Source: Plicaturopsis crispa FD-325 SS-3 (taxonomy: Eukaryota; Basidiomycota; Agaricomycetes; Amylocorticiales; Amylocorticiaceae). Taken from it: a stretch of 64,000 nt of DNA. The notes under the pieces were generated by a model. That model ran no database searches, was not told the DNA's origin, and was given only the letters and a program-made list of their open reading frames with translations. Location of the stretch: NCBI GenBank assembly GCA_000827205.1, contig KN832575.1:147443-211442 (forward strand), written 5' to 3'. The translations under genes were made by a program, and so were the position numbers. Positions 23,801 to 36,513 of the stretch are shown here, piece by piece (position 1 is the stretch's first letter; every line of letters starts with the position of its first letter).

Positions 23801-24801
23801 GTTCGAAAACTCCGTCGAATACAAGTGCACCACGCTGGAAGAAAGTGTCACCCCAGTACCAACCATAGTCTTTGACTACATTGTGCGCCTCCGTCTTCAC
23901 CCATAGGTTGAATCCGATGAGGGCTATGCCGCCAAGCCATCTGAAGCATGTACATGAGCACTTCCACATAAACACAACACTGAATACGTACCGCATGATA
24001 TGTGTGCCGATGGATAACCCTTCTGGCACTCGGAAACAAGCGAACGCGAACATGCAATAAGCCACGAAATCACTACGCCGGAAGTTAGATTATTGCCTGT
24101 GTAACCTGGAGACGACGCACTTCAAAAGGATGATGTCGACGGCCTGCCGGAAGAGAAGCCAGGCATTATATTCCAGAGGGAGCTCCTGTATACAGTCGCT
24201 CAGTCTACGCTCCGTCGGGAATTTGGTGAATTTGGACGAACATCAAACGAGTAATCCTTGCCCATCTTCCCGGCGAGCTGCGCGCGAATCCAGTTGCGGA
24301 CCGCAGGCCTCCGCTTCTCATCCAACCACCCGCGGCGTTGTACTTCCCGGACGATCCATTTCTTCTTGCTCTGCTTTGTGAGCACCCAGCCAAGACCGGC
24401 ATCGTACGCTGCACGCCAGAACGCGAAATAACCCAGAAAGAAAATCCTCGACACGTGCAGCGGCAGATAGAAGAACAGTGCGATCTGGAGACCTAGCAGA
24501 CCGAGATTGAGCAGATCGAGATGACTTTTGGGGTACGCCGGGTGAAACAGCGTTAGAACATCGTGCGTAGTTGGAACACGGAAAACTGGTCCATCGGATC
24601 GATTACTGGTCAGCAAACCGCAGCAGAGAAATCAGTTCGCGAAATACCTTCGCCCCCAGGGGTCTTTCCCCACACAATCTCGTCGCGCGTGGATCGCGTC
24701 GCCTTCGCGTCTGCTGTCGTGTGCTCGGCTTCAGCCATGGTCGCAGTGGACTGTTGCAAGCTCCTTTTGCGCAGAAAGCTCTGCGGCGACGATGGGGCCA
24801 T
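20874..24801 (-). CDS. CHO2: Phosphatidylethanolamine N-methyltransferase
   Basis: An ER membrane enzyme that makes the first methyl transfer from S-adenosylmethionine to phosphatidylethanolamine, on the way to phosphatidylcholine. The gene has more than ten exons, and the junctions I checked in the N-terminal half all join in frame. After MAPSSPQSF there is a short hydrophilic head, then membrane helices ([17 protein letters not shown]). Next come the methyltransferase signatures [15 protein letters not shown] and [18 protein letters not shown], which mark the first of the two PEMT repeats. A Ser/Thr/Glu-rich loop ([14 protein letters not shown]) precedes the second repeat, with [13 protein letters not shown] and [13 protein letters not shown]. 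The C-terminal domain ([12 protein letters not shown]..., RIRVA-like tail ending [12 protein letters not shown]) is also of CHO2 type. Length is about 930 residues, as usual. Transcription would start near 24.8-24.9 kb. Confidence 0.95.
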
Positions 24802-25830
24802 GCTGGAAACGCAAGGCAGACAGGTGGCGAGCGTATGGCGAGCTAGCAAGCTGGCAAAACGTAACAACAATTTTCTCGCCCAATTTCTAGGAAATTGAAG
24901 CGGCCGAAGGAAGTCTCGATATGGAAATATCCGGGGCAAGAATCACAGGGTTCTGGACCCAAAGCCTTCGGTCAATAAAGCCAAACAACGCCTATTCGCC
25001 GTCTGCATCGGGCGAGCAGCGTCGAGACTCGACGTTCAAGTACCCGAACCAGCGTACCGATACCCAGTGCATCCGTGATCTAGCATGCATCCCAGCGCAT
25101 CTGCGGTTGTCGTACGATGATTTCGGAGCACTCAATGTTATCGAGCATCGAGAACGCAACTTCCTGGGAAGTGCAAATGCTAGGTTGTGGTGAATAGAGT
25201 CAGTCTAGTTACGAGTTTCAACGCATAGAGCGAACAGAAATACGCCCCTCGCAGCCGAATTGAGACCAGCGATATGTGCGCGTGCAGGATAGGACGACGA
25301 TATGGCGGGGACGTTGAGAACAAGTCGGTGCCGATTGACGTGCCGAGATCCGGTGAGCCTGAGGGCGCGACGCCGCGATACGCGTTGTTGAACGACTTCA
25401 ACGCACCGCGTTATTTGTCCCTCCCGCTGCCGTATAAATACTGGGTGCTCGCCACACTTTTCCTGCACGCCCAATTGACCATATCTGCAGTCGGGAGTTG
25501 GTGGAGAAGCCTCTAGCGGCCTATTCGCGTCGGGCGTTCATTCATTCCCTAGACAATACCGTCCCTCGCATCCTCTTGCTCCTTCCCACATCTTGACAAG
25601 GTAATCAATATCTCTCTAACTCAACCACGGCGCACAATGAAGCCCTAAGTATCAAACATAAGTCTTTGTTCATGTATGACCCTTTGTCTCACTGCTAATG
25701 CACATGATTGCCCATCTCCCCACCTCCTACAAACTGCTCGCGCTGCTCGCACTTATGCTGCCCACGCACGATACATGTCACGACGACAACCAACAGCAAT
25801 TGGACTTGGAGTGAGAATGGGTTAATGAAA
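24802..25830. other. CHO2 upstream region
   Basis: A GC-rich open frame at 25274-25516 (plus) reads smoothly, but I cannot assign it. It could be a lost part of the decayed phosphatase gene next to it. Confidence 0.35.
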
Positions 25831-25834
25831 CGGT

Positions 25835-26545
25835 ACGTCTTGATGTCCTCCGGACCGCTCCAACATCAACGACCTGCTGCACAAATTCAAGAACGACGGC
25901 TTCGAGCCGTCCCAACTCGCTTGGCTTAATGGCGGCTTCCAGGCCGTCTGGCACAAGTGCCGCGACCAGGACCCGCGCCATCCCGACACCGACGACGACA
26001 CAGAGAACGACGGCCGCACCACCGACACCACCGCACTACACACGCGACACCTACACACGTCCGCGTTCTCCCTCGCCTCGACCACTCGCAACAACAAGCC
26101 CACTGCGTAGCCGAAGCACGCATTTAACCCGTTTTTTTTATCATTTGCCACAACACCAAGCTCTCGCATTGCATCACCGAGTGCATACCTCTGCGGTTGC
26201 CGGCGCATAGCGGACCTGCCGTTTCGCTGGCTCCATGACATCGCGCGGCGGGCAGCACCCTTCCCGACCTTTTGACGACAGGTCGAGAGACAGTGATGGG
26301 GACGATCCGGCGTTCGATTTCGCTGATGCGGATGAGGGGGTGGAGGCGCTCACGATGCAGTCCTATTGCAGGCGCCACAGTGAAGTGCGGCACGTATTGG
26401 ACCAAGGACTTGGATGAGTTCTTACAGATCAAGCCTGTTTGCTTGACCGAGAACTCGACCCCCACCCCGAGCGCATGGAACACCGTGAAGCAGACATTCG
26501 AGTCCACACTCGCGTTCTCGGGAAATTGTGTGTTTCATCCTTGAC
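25835..26545 (+). pseudogene. Decayed rhodanese/protein-tyrosine-phosphatase gene
   Basis: Fragments in order resemble a fungal MAP-kinase-type tyrosine phosphatase with an N-terminal rhodanese domain. The first piece, near 25865, reads NDLLHKFKNDGFEPSQLAWLN then GGFQAVWH, as at the end of a rhodanese domain. At 26204-26260 another frame reads RIADLPFRWLHDIARRA. At 26300-26365 a third reads DDPAFDFADADEGVEALTMQ. At 26376-26480 comes VKCGTYWTKD, as in the start of a PTP core strand. The pieces lie in different frames, a stretch of some hundred residues before VKCGTYW seems lost, and the active-site HCxxGxGR motif is absent. I infer a pseudogene. The family call rests on my memory of such proteins. 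Confidence 0.5.
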
Positions 26546-27508
26546 GGATATCTGCAACTCATGAGTCACCGCGCAGATACTCGAATATGCTTTCAGCTAC
26601 GTTCAATGCCCGTACTAGGGTGATGCACGAGGCGGATACGTCCACATCATCTAGGACGAATCCGGAGCAGTTCCGCCTTGGCGAGCGTCACTCAGGCGAG
26701 CCGGGCTCAGCAGCCGCGATTCAACAACGGCCGGGGCATCGTGCACATACCGAAAGATGTGAGTGTCGCTGTCGACGACTTTGACTACCTGGTATGCCCT
26801 GATCTCCATGAGTCCTGGACGTCACTAACACTCGCTACCAGCCAACGAGTGAATGCCCCGACAACACATATGGGTACCTTGGCTCGCATGTTTAGCAGCG
26901 CCGCTCTCGCTCCTCTGGGCTTGCAAAGTTAAGGCATGGTCTGGACTACTGAGGCATACAGTTTTTCCTGCTTTAGGCTTCGACCTCAACGGGACTTTGT
27001 AACGTGTAGATCATCGATAATAGCAAATTTTCAGCCCATATCCAATGACTCTGACAGTACGCATGTGCATGACTATTGGTCTCGACAATATCAGACGTCT
27101 GTTTTCTTTTAGAGTCTCTCCAAACTTGTTGTCAACACATCAAAGGATATCCATTGTCCCGAGGTAAGGTACAGTATGTATGCGACAGTGTCAGACCGTA
27201 ATGTACAGGCTGGGACTGCATAAAGTGTCAAGTATGTAAATGCATCTAACTACAGTGAAAAGGGGTGAGTTTGTAATTCGTTAACTAGCGTACATGGCGT
27301 GTGGAGGGGGGGGAGTGGGAGTGTCGTGAGTTGTACGTATATACAGTATACAGTCGGGACGAGTCGTGAAGGGTAGCATCTACGTACCAATACATGTACA
27401 TTCCGGTGCAGTGTTGAACAACAAACGAAAGCGGGACGAGACGAACGTGGAAGGAAAAATGAGGATGCGAGGAAAGGCCGTGCCTAGACGGAGAGACTGA
27501 GCACGGCT
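26546..27508. other. Gene-free stretch
   Basis: Frames at 26587-26932 may be further eroded parts of the phosphatase gene. From 26940 on I see only spacer and the probable 3' region of the first UbiA gene. Confidence 0.4.
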
Positions 27509-28548
27509 TCAAACGGCAGCATAGGACCGCCAGTATCCTGGCAGTGCATGCGCCGCCGATAGCCAAACCTTTAGAGTTCAGGGTCAATATATGGTTGCCG
27601 ACGGCAGCAAGGCGAGCTTACATTGTAAAGGTAGAACGACACCTGGTCCTGCGGCACGGATTTAAGTGTCATGAACCTGACGCCGACCAGCAATGCCAAC
27701 GCGTGGAAAGATAGGCTCGTCATTACGTCCACCTCCCAGATGAGAGTTAGCGCGGCGCTCCAGCTCAGCAGGCCAGCGATGACAGTGTAACGCGCAATGA
27801 ATGGTACGACGATCGGCAACGTCTGGCGACCAATGAGGCGGTCCCCTTCCGTGTCCTTGAAGTCTTGTGCCTGGATCGTCGTGAAGAATATTCCGAAACT
27901 GCACATAACAGATACGATGCCGGCGCCGTCCAAACTTGTGCGGTCACAGCCTGTTGTGAAGCGTCAGCTACGTAGCCCATTGAGCAGATCTTGCGAGTAC
28001 GCACGTGCAATCAAAGTCGATCCGTATTCAAACGATGCAAAACCGCACGCGTTGATGAAATTACGGACGGCCCAGTGGCCCGCGTGGCCGCCGCATTCGT
28101 CGTACAGAACAGTGAAGAACACGAGCGCGACGCTGGCCCAGAACACCTGCAGGCTATAATACAAGCTCAATGCAAAGCATGTCGGGACCAATAGCCAGCG
28201 AAGAATTATCGCGTTTCTGAAGGTGATACGCCCCGAGGGGAGGGGCCGATCCTTCTTGTTGTTTTTGTCCTCCTCTGGATCGAGTGTCTGGTTGGACACG
28301 TCAAACTGGAGAAGGTGTAGCCATATCCAGAAGACAGCATGTGGTATCGAGGAGAGCGAACAGGCGGGGGCGGATACAGTGGCGAGAATACTCTGGAAGA
28401 GGCAATTTGGTCAACGCAAAGTGAGTGAGACGGACAAAGAACGTACAATTGGAATGAGAGTCGTCTTGATGTCAGACTTCGTGAACAAGAATGCAGTGAC
28501 TGTGTGGTACCAGAGTCCGGACGCGATGGAGGTAATGAGGGATGCCAT
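27509..28548 (-). CDS. UbiA-family prenyltransferase or terpene cyclase, copy 1
   Basis: Four exons (28447-28548, 28005-28392, 27622-27950, 27509-27568) give 292 residues. The integral membrane protein has both Asp-rich motifs of the UbiA superfamily: NQTLDPEEDKNNKKD (N-x3-D-x3-D) near residue 70 and QDFKDTEGDR in the second half. These bind the prenyl diphosphate through Mg ions. UbiA enzymes move prenyl groups onto acceptors; some fungal members cyclise farnesyl diphosphate instead, as in fumagillin synthesis. Which of these applies here cannot be told. The copy at 56.2-57.3 kb has the same exon plan, with exons 2-4 equal in length. It is followed upstream by P450, SCCPDH-like and GMC genes on the same strand. 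TATAAAG lies about 45 bases before the ATG. Confidence 0.92.
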
Positions 28549-28592
28549 TGTACAGACTTGGTCAGGATATCGACGTACCTGTCCATGTAAGG

Positions 28593-28599
28593 CTTTATA
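28593..28599 (-). promoter_or_regulatory. TATA-like box of UbiA copy 1
   Basis: TATAAAG on the minus strand, about 45 bases upstream of the ATG at 28548. Confidence 0.4.
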
Positions 28600-30010
28600 T
28601 CTGCCTCGCCAGGTGTCAAGATCAAAGAAGAACAGCTGCAGTGTTTGGCGGGACCTTTCACCTACACAGTGACTCCTGCGCTGTTTCGAAGCAGAACACG
28701 ATAAGCCTCTAGAACTGAAAAATGACGATCAACGGAGATAGAATAATGAGGGAGGAGAACAGGTTTGCGCACAAAATCTTGTGCTTGCGTTACCCAATAA
28801 TTGCCCGAGGCCTGCCAGCCTGGTCATTCTGCTATCAAAAGATGCGAAGGTACATAAATCGACGGGGCTCAACCGGGACGATCAAGCCGTAAACAGTGCA
28901 TGGCACATGGGGTACATAAGGGCCTATGACTTTAGGCCCCTTGCTCTCGCGGCGCTTGCACATCTCGTGTTGGGCTGCGCATTTCCTGTTGGGAAGATAG
29001 GTGAGAGTGGCGCTCAAAAAAACGTAGAGACATAGCAAATCACTGCTTACCAAGTTGCACGAAAAGATGTGTGTTATGATATCAGTCGAAAGATGTGTGC
29101 AATGCGAGTTCAGAGCAGCCATGATGCAGGTCGAAGAAGGTCCCACATCGTAATCGCCCTCCCGATCCTGTCAGAAGCACCTCCCGATTTATTAACGCGC
29201 GAGTACTTAATCAGGACTTCCCTTTGTACATTTCTGCGGGTAGGCGGCCGCGAGATTCCGTATGTTGCCCGCGCCAGTTACATGAAGACCATTGCGCCTT
29301 CCGTATGCCGTAGACACCGCTGTATTAATCAGTAGATTTCCATCAAATACGCCCACCGAGAAGGACGGCCAACATAGCCTACCATTTTCCTGACCATCCA
29401 GAGGCGAGTGCGATTGATACAGAGCATCTGAGAGCATTTGACCATGCTGCTGTATGTACACAAGCGAGAGCAATCCAAGCCTGTGACTGTCGAGATCTGG
29501 AGCGAAAGATCGAATCAGACCCGAGTCGGAGATGCCCGCTCGCATGCGCATCCGGCGGCCCCAGCACATTGGCGGCGCATACTGTAAGTATTTTGCAAGT
29601 AGCGAGCGCTCCGAGTGTGGCGGCAAGTTGCACCCACAAAAAGTTGTCCACTCGGCCGTGATGCACCACCAAAAATCTTTAAGTACTGGTCATTTCAGTG
29701 CATTACTCGTGAATCGTGATGTGAGTATGCACAGCGCGGACTACTGCTACGTTTACAAGGGTTACACACAAAATTACATCACCTGGAAGCAACAAGAAAA
29801 TAAAACAATGGGAAGCAAAGCAAAGCGATATAACATAGCGAGCGGCATCGAAAGTAGAGGAAAAATAAGTCGTATCGTAAAATCGTTAGGCGAGCATGAT
29901 GACCTGCAGTTGACAAAATGGTGAGCATTGATGCTCGCCTGTTGGTGAGAACGCAACCCACATTAAACAGCGTTCATCTCGTGGATCAAAACTATATGCA
30001 CCCAAGTGCA
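28600..30010. other. Spacer between UbiA copy 1 and the P450
   Basis: No gene is supported. Frames at 28781-29035 and 29207-29672 lie in conflicting frames on both strands. Confidence 0.4.
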
Positions 30011-32056
30011 TCAGAACGACTCTTCTGTCTGTGCAATCACGTCCGCAACTTCAGGGAATCTGGGTGTTATGTCGCACTCGAACGGCATAGCACGCCTGCC
30101 GAGGACCGTAAATCATCAGCATCGCATGCAGTAGAAATACCACATGAAGGAACGCACAGTATAATCCCGTCGCTCGTATGATTCTTAATGTCGGGAAGTA
30201 TTTTCTGGCCCGACGCGTCGACAAGAGGGGTGAAAGAGCATCCCCATAGCATGCATGCGATGTCAATGAAGAGGCTATTGTTCGCGAGGAAGCGTCCCGG
30301 GCAGATGCGGCGACCGTAGCCGTACGTGACATGGCCTTCCTCCTTCGTATATCGCGGCGCGGGGGCGAGGATGGCATCATCTTCGGGCCTATAGGTATAG
30401 CTCGACATACCATCAACCGGCGAGGACGACCGGGATGACGCGAGGAAACGTTCCGGGCGGAATTCGGTGGCATCGGGGCCATAGACCTCAGGGTTGCGGT
30501 TCATTGCCCAGATGTTCGGCAAGACTATGGCACCCTTGGGAATGAAGTAGCCATCGTACCAATCGTCCTCCATAAGCATGTGCGGCATGCCACCTATTCC
30601 AGGATCAAATCATGATGCGGCAAGGACTCCAGATGATGAAACATACCAGGGCCAACAGGTTTCCAGCGCAAGGCTTCCCTGGCAATCGCACGAATATACG
30701 GTAGGTTTTCCATGTCTTCAAACGTAGGCATGCGAGAGCGGCCAACCACTGCGTCGAGCTCCGCTTGGGCACGCTCTTGGACATGCGGGTAGTGCAACAT
30801 TGCTTGAATGAAGAAGACGAGGACACCGGCCGTAGTCTCAACGCCAGCGCCACTATTCTTCCAGTAAGCATATTTTCTCTGTCGCGAACGGTGGAATATA
30901 AAACTTACTAGAACGTTGCCGCGAGCCATGAGGATTCCGCTTTAGTGAGGCCATGCCGTTTCTGTTGCGAGATCAGGGATGCGACGATGCTTGGTTGCTC
31001 GTCACCCTTAGCCTGCAATGTGCTACGTTAGAACAGTGTCCACAGACGAAACATAGTTGGACATACAATCTTCTCTGCAACGCCATCGAAAAGGCTCTCG
31101 AAAACCTTCGAATCACTGTTGTAATGCTCGAGGGCATCGCGTTTCCATTTCGCCAACCACGTGGGCATATATTTCATCCACGTGAACAGTTCGACAAGGT
31201 AGGCGCCTGGTTGTGCTGCGCGCAGTGCGCGGGCCATGAACGCGGAGATTTGCTTGATAGCTGGGTCCGTCGCGCGACGCATAGTGTCGGCACCATAAAT
31301 AATATTGGTCGTGATTGAGGTCGTAGTGCTGATGCGACCAGATAAGCAAGCATAGACTGTATTTAATTTTCAAGAGCACGTACCGAAGTAGATGGGCGTC
31401 AAATTTTGCGGGCTCATCTAAGAGGCCTTTGGTCATGATTGCCGCTTCCATCGACTGTAACCGGAGATAGTCCTTGACACCGGATTTGGACAGTGCTTCG
31501 TGAGTCGACCGACGCATGCGTTTCGACCTAAAACATCGCCCTGTAGTTGGTATGAAGAGTAACAAGGAATTTGACAAAGTCCGGCTCACGTTTCCCCATA
31601 AGAAAGGAATGCAAGCGAAAGTCCACCCGTGAGAAATTCGGAGCCAACTATCGAGCGAGGACGCCCAGAGTAGATAGCAGAACGCTGGTCGAGGAGGTCG
31701 GATGCAACCTTGTGGTCGTTGAGAACGATGACAGTGTGTCCAACAAGGTTCAGCGAGATGATTGGGCCTGGCACACAGTAAAAGTCAAAATTTGAGCACG
31801 TCAAAATTTCGCGACACAAGTGATGATATATACCGTAGATATCCTTCCACTCTGTGAAGAGCTGCCACGGTTGCATGGAGAGCTGGAGGAGATTTCCGAG
31901 GAGGGGAACACCGCGGGGTCCAGGGGGTAATTTGCGGTACGGAGACAGATGCCAACGGATCGCGAGGAGCGCCACGAGGGTGATAGCCATGGCGGCGCCC
32001 AACCTGACGCGCTCGTCATAGGGAACAGCGAAGAAAAGTGCGGACAGAGATTCCAT
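30011..32056 (-). CDS. Cytochrome P450 monooxygenase in the UbiA cluster
   Basis: Start ATG at 32056 gives a membrane anchor (TLVALLAIRWHLSPYRK) and a hinge (LPPGPRGVPLLGNLL). Later exons carry the C-helix WAKWKRD-like region, SAGVETTAGVLVFF (I-helix, A-G-x-E-T-T) and REALRWKPV (K-helix E-x-x-R). Further on are FRPERFL and the haem loop YGYGRRICPGRFLANNS with the Cys ligand. The last exon (R-A-M-P-F-E-C) joins after intron GTGCGT...CGGCAG, with the stop at 30011. At about 520 residues the length is normal, and no break was seen. The style (DDWYDGYFIPKGAIVLPN) is that of the large basidiomycete P450 group often labelled O-methylsterigmatocystin-oxidoreductase-like. Its position beside UbiA suggests oxidation of a prenyl or terpene product; this is inference. 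Confidence 0.93.
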
Positions 32057-33583
32057 TGCAGGGGATACCGGGGGGCAGGGAAGGAGCAGGGACAGCGGCT
32101 GGAATGAAATATTCGCCCATGTATACCCCAGTCGAGTATATGGGCATCCCGAGGCCTGGGATCTCTATTTCCATGCTGGACGCGCTGCTGTTACACGCCC
32201 GATTGCAGATCTTACGACAGGAATCATGCCGTTGGCCGAACCCTCTAATCTGCGATTTTGTACGTCAACGTTTCCCGTCTGAGGACTCCCGTTCTCCCCG
32301 GGAACAGTGCACTGTGGACCGTGTAAATGGTCAAACCTACGGTGCGGCGTGCCTCGGCGTCATCTTCTCGTTCACGTACACCCGTCTCCAGGCTTTACAT
32401 ACAGTCATTTGACGAGGATATTTGGTGGCGTCCGTGGCGTCGCAACAGTGCGTAGGATTTGCTAGCCATAATCCGAGAGCAGAGTCGAGTCTGCTGGTGG
32501 AGTTTAGATCACGAAAGGGAACTGAGCAGAATTGCTCACATCGGATGATCATGATCAACAGGTTTGACTCCGAAAACCATGCCGCAATTGACCCGGCGGT
32601 AAGGAAGCGCGTGGCCCACAGGCACGGCTCTAGCGTGAAACCTGAATTTCTGCAAATTGCTGCAAAGTCTGTAACCAGCGCCTGCAGGCGGCTATTGGTA
32701 TCACGGTCGAGCTAAAGTAGAGGCTAGTAAGGGCCATACGCTAGTCGGCCGCGTTTTTAGATAGCGGCCTATAGGTTGCAGTGTTTACCCGCCTGTGCAA
32801 TATTGCCATTGAGCCAAACTACAGTCCACATTTTACCTCGTACCGGGCTATCAAGTGACAAGCGTATTTCCTATCCTTCCGGGTCCATCAGATCAACAGT
32901 CTGGGCAGGTCTCTGCCGCTTGGATGAGGAGTGCGGCAGCAGCGCCCGTGGACGATGGAGAATTAAGCTGGTGCAAATTATGTACGGCAAGACGAGTCCA
33001 GGCGCACGTCGCCGTGTCGGGCGTCGCCCACCATCTTGTGCATCGGAACCTTGCCGCGCAATAATAACGTACTCACCCCGCGTGGGCCAGCTGCCTAGAG
33101 CCGTCCCATGTTCCGTAGCATCGTGTTACCTACCCCGTTGCTACCGTTGAATATCGTCGAAGCCCGACATCCTACGTAGTATACTGGAACTTACACGGAA
33201 TGAAGTGATCGACGTCCAGACGTCGGTAGTTAATTGCGGCCTACGACCCTAGTATTTAGAAGACCACCAACCGCCTACTACAAGATGCGAGCGGAATAGA
33301 TAAATTAATGTGGAGATATGTAATGCGGCCTTGACTACGATAATGATAGGCTGCACTGGTAGAGCGAAAGATCGTGGAGGCGCACTGCGGCGCGTAGGGT
33401 ATAAAAGATCTAGGCGACTGCCGGCGACACTGATCGCTCTTCCGTGCGCAGACGCGGACTGGCAGCTGAAAAAGGCGAAATTGTCAGAAGACAAGAAGGG
33501 GACCGCACAAAAAAACGGCGTCCCGTACCTAAATTGAATTCGAAAGGAAGCGACTCGCCGGTACCGCCAAGGTACCACGGCTA
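32057..33583. other. Spacer
   Basis: No gene is supported. Frames such as 32422-32715 and 32776-33150 have no recognisable motif. Confidence 0.4.
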
Positions 33584-35915
33584 CTATACCCGCTTCTTCG
33601 CTGCTGCCGCATCAGTGGCACATGCTTGTGCATTGACCTGCAGCTGAGTACTCTTGACCAGTCCACTCTGTATGTCGAAGCGTCCGGATCCTCTGAGACG
33701 ATCAACCAACACGTCACCAAGCGCGCTCATCGGCGTCAAGATACCACCTTCGCGTGATGGGAGCGATTCGTGCTCAAGCGCGAGCGCCAGTGCACATTCA
33801 GTGGCGAATACTAGTGGAGATAATGCATGTCGTCAGCTTTCTGAATGTGTGGGATGATAAAGACAGAACAAGCAACCCCGTAAAGCTAGTTAAGCGTTAG
33901 GGCATAGGATAGCTGATCCTGATGGAAGGGAAGGGCAGCTTGATGTAGGAATGCAAGGCCACGAGTATGGACCAGAAGAAATGTGCACATGAACACCCGG
34001 GACATATTGAAGCAACGGTGATCAACGTAGAGGTAATCCACTGCAGCTCCCGTGGTCACTGTTCGTCGGTCACGGTTCATGCTAGCATGCACCGCGAGCC
34101 GAGACATGAGCGCCACAGTGCGTACCCGGAGCACATGAAGATAGGCCGGGGAAAGAATATAACAGCGGCACAACCAAAACAAGCATATGGACAAAGAATG
34201 ACACACCTGCAGTGAGGAGATACGACGGATCACCCTTAGCATTAAGAGTGCTTTTCACAGTAAGGTGCGGGTGCCCTGATATAGTAGAGACATTGGTGGC
34301 GTTGATCCAGCCTTTTGCCATGGTCCTGTCACGGAGGCGGTAAGTATGATGTAGACACAACTTCGAGCTTACGCAAAGCGGCGGGAAGTTAATCTCCTAT
34401 GCCGCCGGGAAATGCTGAAGAGCGTGGCAGATAGAAATAGAAAGCATGAGACGCACTCTCTAGCCGGCCCGGCACCGGGGTATATGGCTATCTTTTTCAA
34501 CAACCAGCGCACCTGCAATCACTAGCATAAGCTCCAAGCTTGAAGACGATAGATTGAGATACCCACAGGCGCAAAAAATGCCAAACAGATCGCGCTGATA
34601 GCCATGGTGGTAGTGACTAGGGCAGCGACTATGCGTCCGCCTTTCACAACCATCATCTCGTCATATGTAAACTCGTCTTCGACGACGGTAAAGTATCTCG
34701 ATGCGGCGACCTTGGCGAGTCCGTTTAGGCCGCTCATCGAGTCTGCTGGATGTCCATTGCCGTTTGGATGTCCGTTGGGGAGCATATCACCGTTCGCGTG
34801 GCCGTTTCCATTCCCATTCGCGTACGCGGTGTAGGATGGACAGACGGTGAGATGTGATCGTTGACGTGCCTCTTGAAGCCGCATGAGCCCCCATGTTCTA
34901 TGCACGACGGCACGATTCACTGGCAACATCGCATAAAACGACCCACAGACTGTAGGATGCTGGTGCGGGAGGGTGTATACAAGCTGAGGGGGTAGAGAGG
35001 GCAAGCCCTTAACTGTAGAAAACAGTGAGATTGAAATTAGAATGAAAACCGGTAAACTTCTGCACGAGGCAAGCGGGAACGTACAGGGACTAAGAGCCCA
35101 ATCGGAATAAGCCTGCTTTACCTTCCAGCGCGGCATGTTGTCGAACATCCCCAAAAAACTGGTCAGAGAGCCGGCACTCAGTTCCGACATACTCAAATCA
35201 AACGCGGTTCGACTGCGCCCAAGATAAACTGGCGAGTTTGAGAGGTGGGATACATGTTTGCGAGCAGTCTGGAGCGAAAGGTAGACCAGAAGATCCGAAG
35301 GAACGGAGTCGAGTCCACAGGAAGGAATCACGATGCTGCCTGTCTTGGTAGCTAGGTAGTCGAATCTGCACAGTACGCACATTATTAAGAGGACAAAGTG
35401 CGAGGCAACGAGAGGAGACGAAAACGCACTCTTCAATGATGTCACGTACCCAGGTGGTCTCTGCTGTTAGATCAACGTAATGGACACCATACTTTACACA
35501 TGCCCTTAATGATACGCGCTTAAATGCACGTCGTTGAGAAAGAAGGCGACGCGACTCACCGGACAACCGGTGTGCCATAGGTCCAATAAGGGCACACGAC
35601 GTTGATAACAACGCGAGCGCTCCTTACTGCAGCATCGACCGCAGCGTGGTCCTCGACATCCACCACCTGAAGCTGAACACCTTCAGCCTCAACAAGTTTC
35701 AAGGTTGCGGCGAGCGACGCAAGCTTATTAGCAGAGCGACCAGCGAGGATCAACGAGAACTGGTCTCGTTGAGGGTGCGTCGCGAGATACTCAGCGATGA
35801 GCACCCCCGTAAAACCTACGTCCGCCACGTCAACATGAGTCGGGAGCGCATTTCAGAGATGGCTCGTACCTGTCGCGCCCAGAAGGAGGACATTGTTGTT
35901 CTTCTCCTGGATCAT
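33584..35915 (-). CDS. Saccharopine-dehydrogenase-like oxidoreductase (SCCPDH type)
   Basis: Start at 35915. The first exon (MIQEKNNNVLLLGATG) joins FTGVLIAEYLATHP across a short intron, giving the NAD(P)-binding Rossmann fold G-A-T-G-F-T-G. Then follow VINVVCPYWTYGTPVV, KYGVHYVDLTAE, GSIVIPSCGLDSVPSDLLVYL and, near the end, a single membrane-type helix (TTTMAISAICLAFFAP). These are the marks of the SCCPDH-like trans-acting enoyl reductase/saccharopine reductase family. An Asn-Gly repeat insert (NGNGNGHANGD...) lies before the helix. Two further exons that the long frame misses continue it: TMAKGWINATNVSTISGHP and VFATECALALALEHESLPS, ending AAAKKRV at 33584. The last intron (33811-34206) is 396 bases, far longer than others in the window. 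The substrate is unknown. Confidence 0.88.
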
Positions 35916-36513
35916 GCTAAAAGCGCACCAAGACTTCCACCCAGTGGACAACGAAAAGAAATAAATAAAAGAGATGTCGTTCACACCTCATGTTATACCG
36001 TCGTAAGTGGGACTTTTTCCCGGAATCAGAGGAATCTGCGTTGAAACCAATAATGGGAAGCAGGGGCAGGACAGGGGCTTTCATTTCGGCGAACCGGCGG
36101 CTGTCCTAAATTGCAACGGAACCAAATCAAAGACAGTCGGTGCCGGTCAATCGCTCCAACTCAACTCCTGCGCTGTCGGAAATGGCTTCGTCGTCGTCGT
36201 TGCGTATGCTAGCTGCGATATGTGCGCTCTCGGTCGAGTACACTGTACATGTACGGACGTTCAATGAGCACAAAGATATCGCCAACAATCCCGGTGGCCC
36301 TAGTATGTGCCTCAAATCCAACCTTGACGACGAGGAACTGGCACCTATCGCATTGGTTCGCAATATGATATTTACGGGTAACCGTACGTTCTCCACATGT
36401 GCATCCGAGTCATCATAATACATGCTCTGTGCTCTTTTTACTCTACTATACACGATGAATATTGCCCAGCGATTCCTATTTATATGTAACGTTGAGTGCA
36501 GTTCGATGCACCT
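35916..36513. other. Spacer between the GMC and SCCPDH-like genes
   Basis: It must hold the SCCPDH-like promoter and the GMC 3' end. No other feature is recognisable. Confidence 0.4.

Noticed and set aside
34522-35445. The SCCPDH-like gene ending at 34522 after the membrane helix
   Set aside because: An intron near that point joins to further exons with conserved family sequence, carrying the gene on to 33584.
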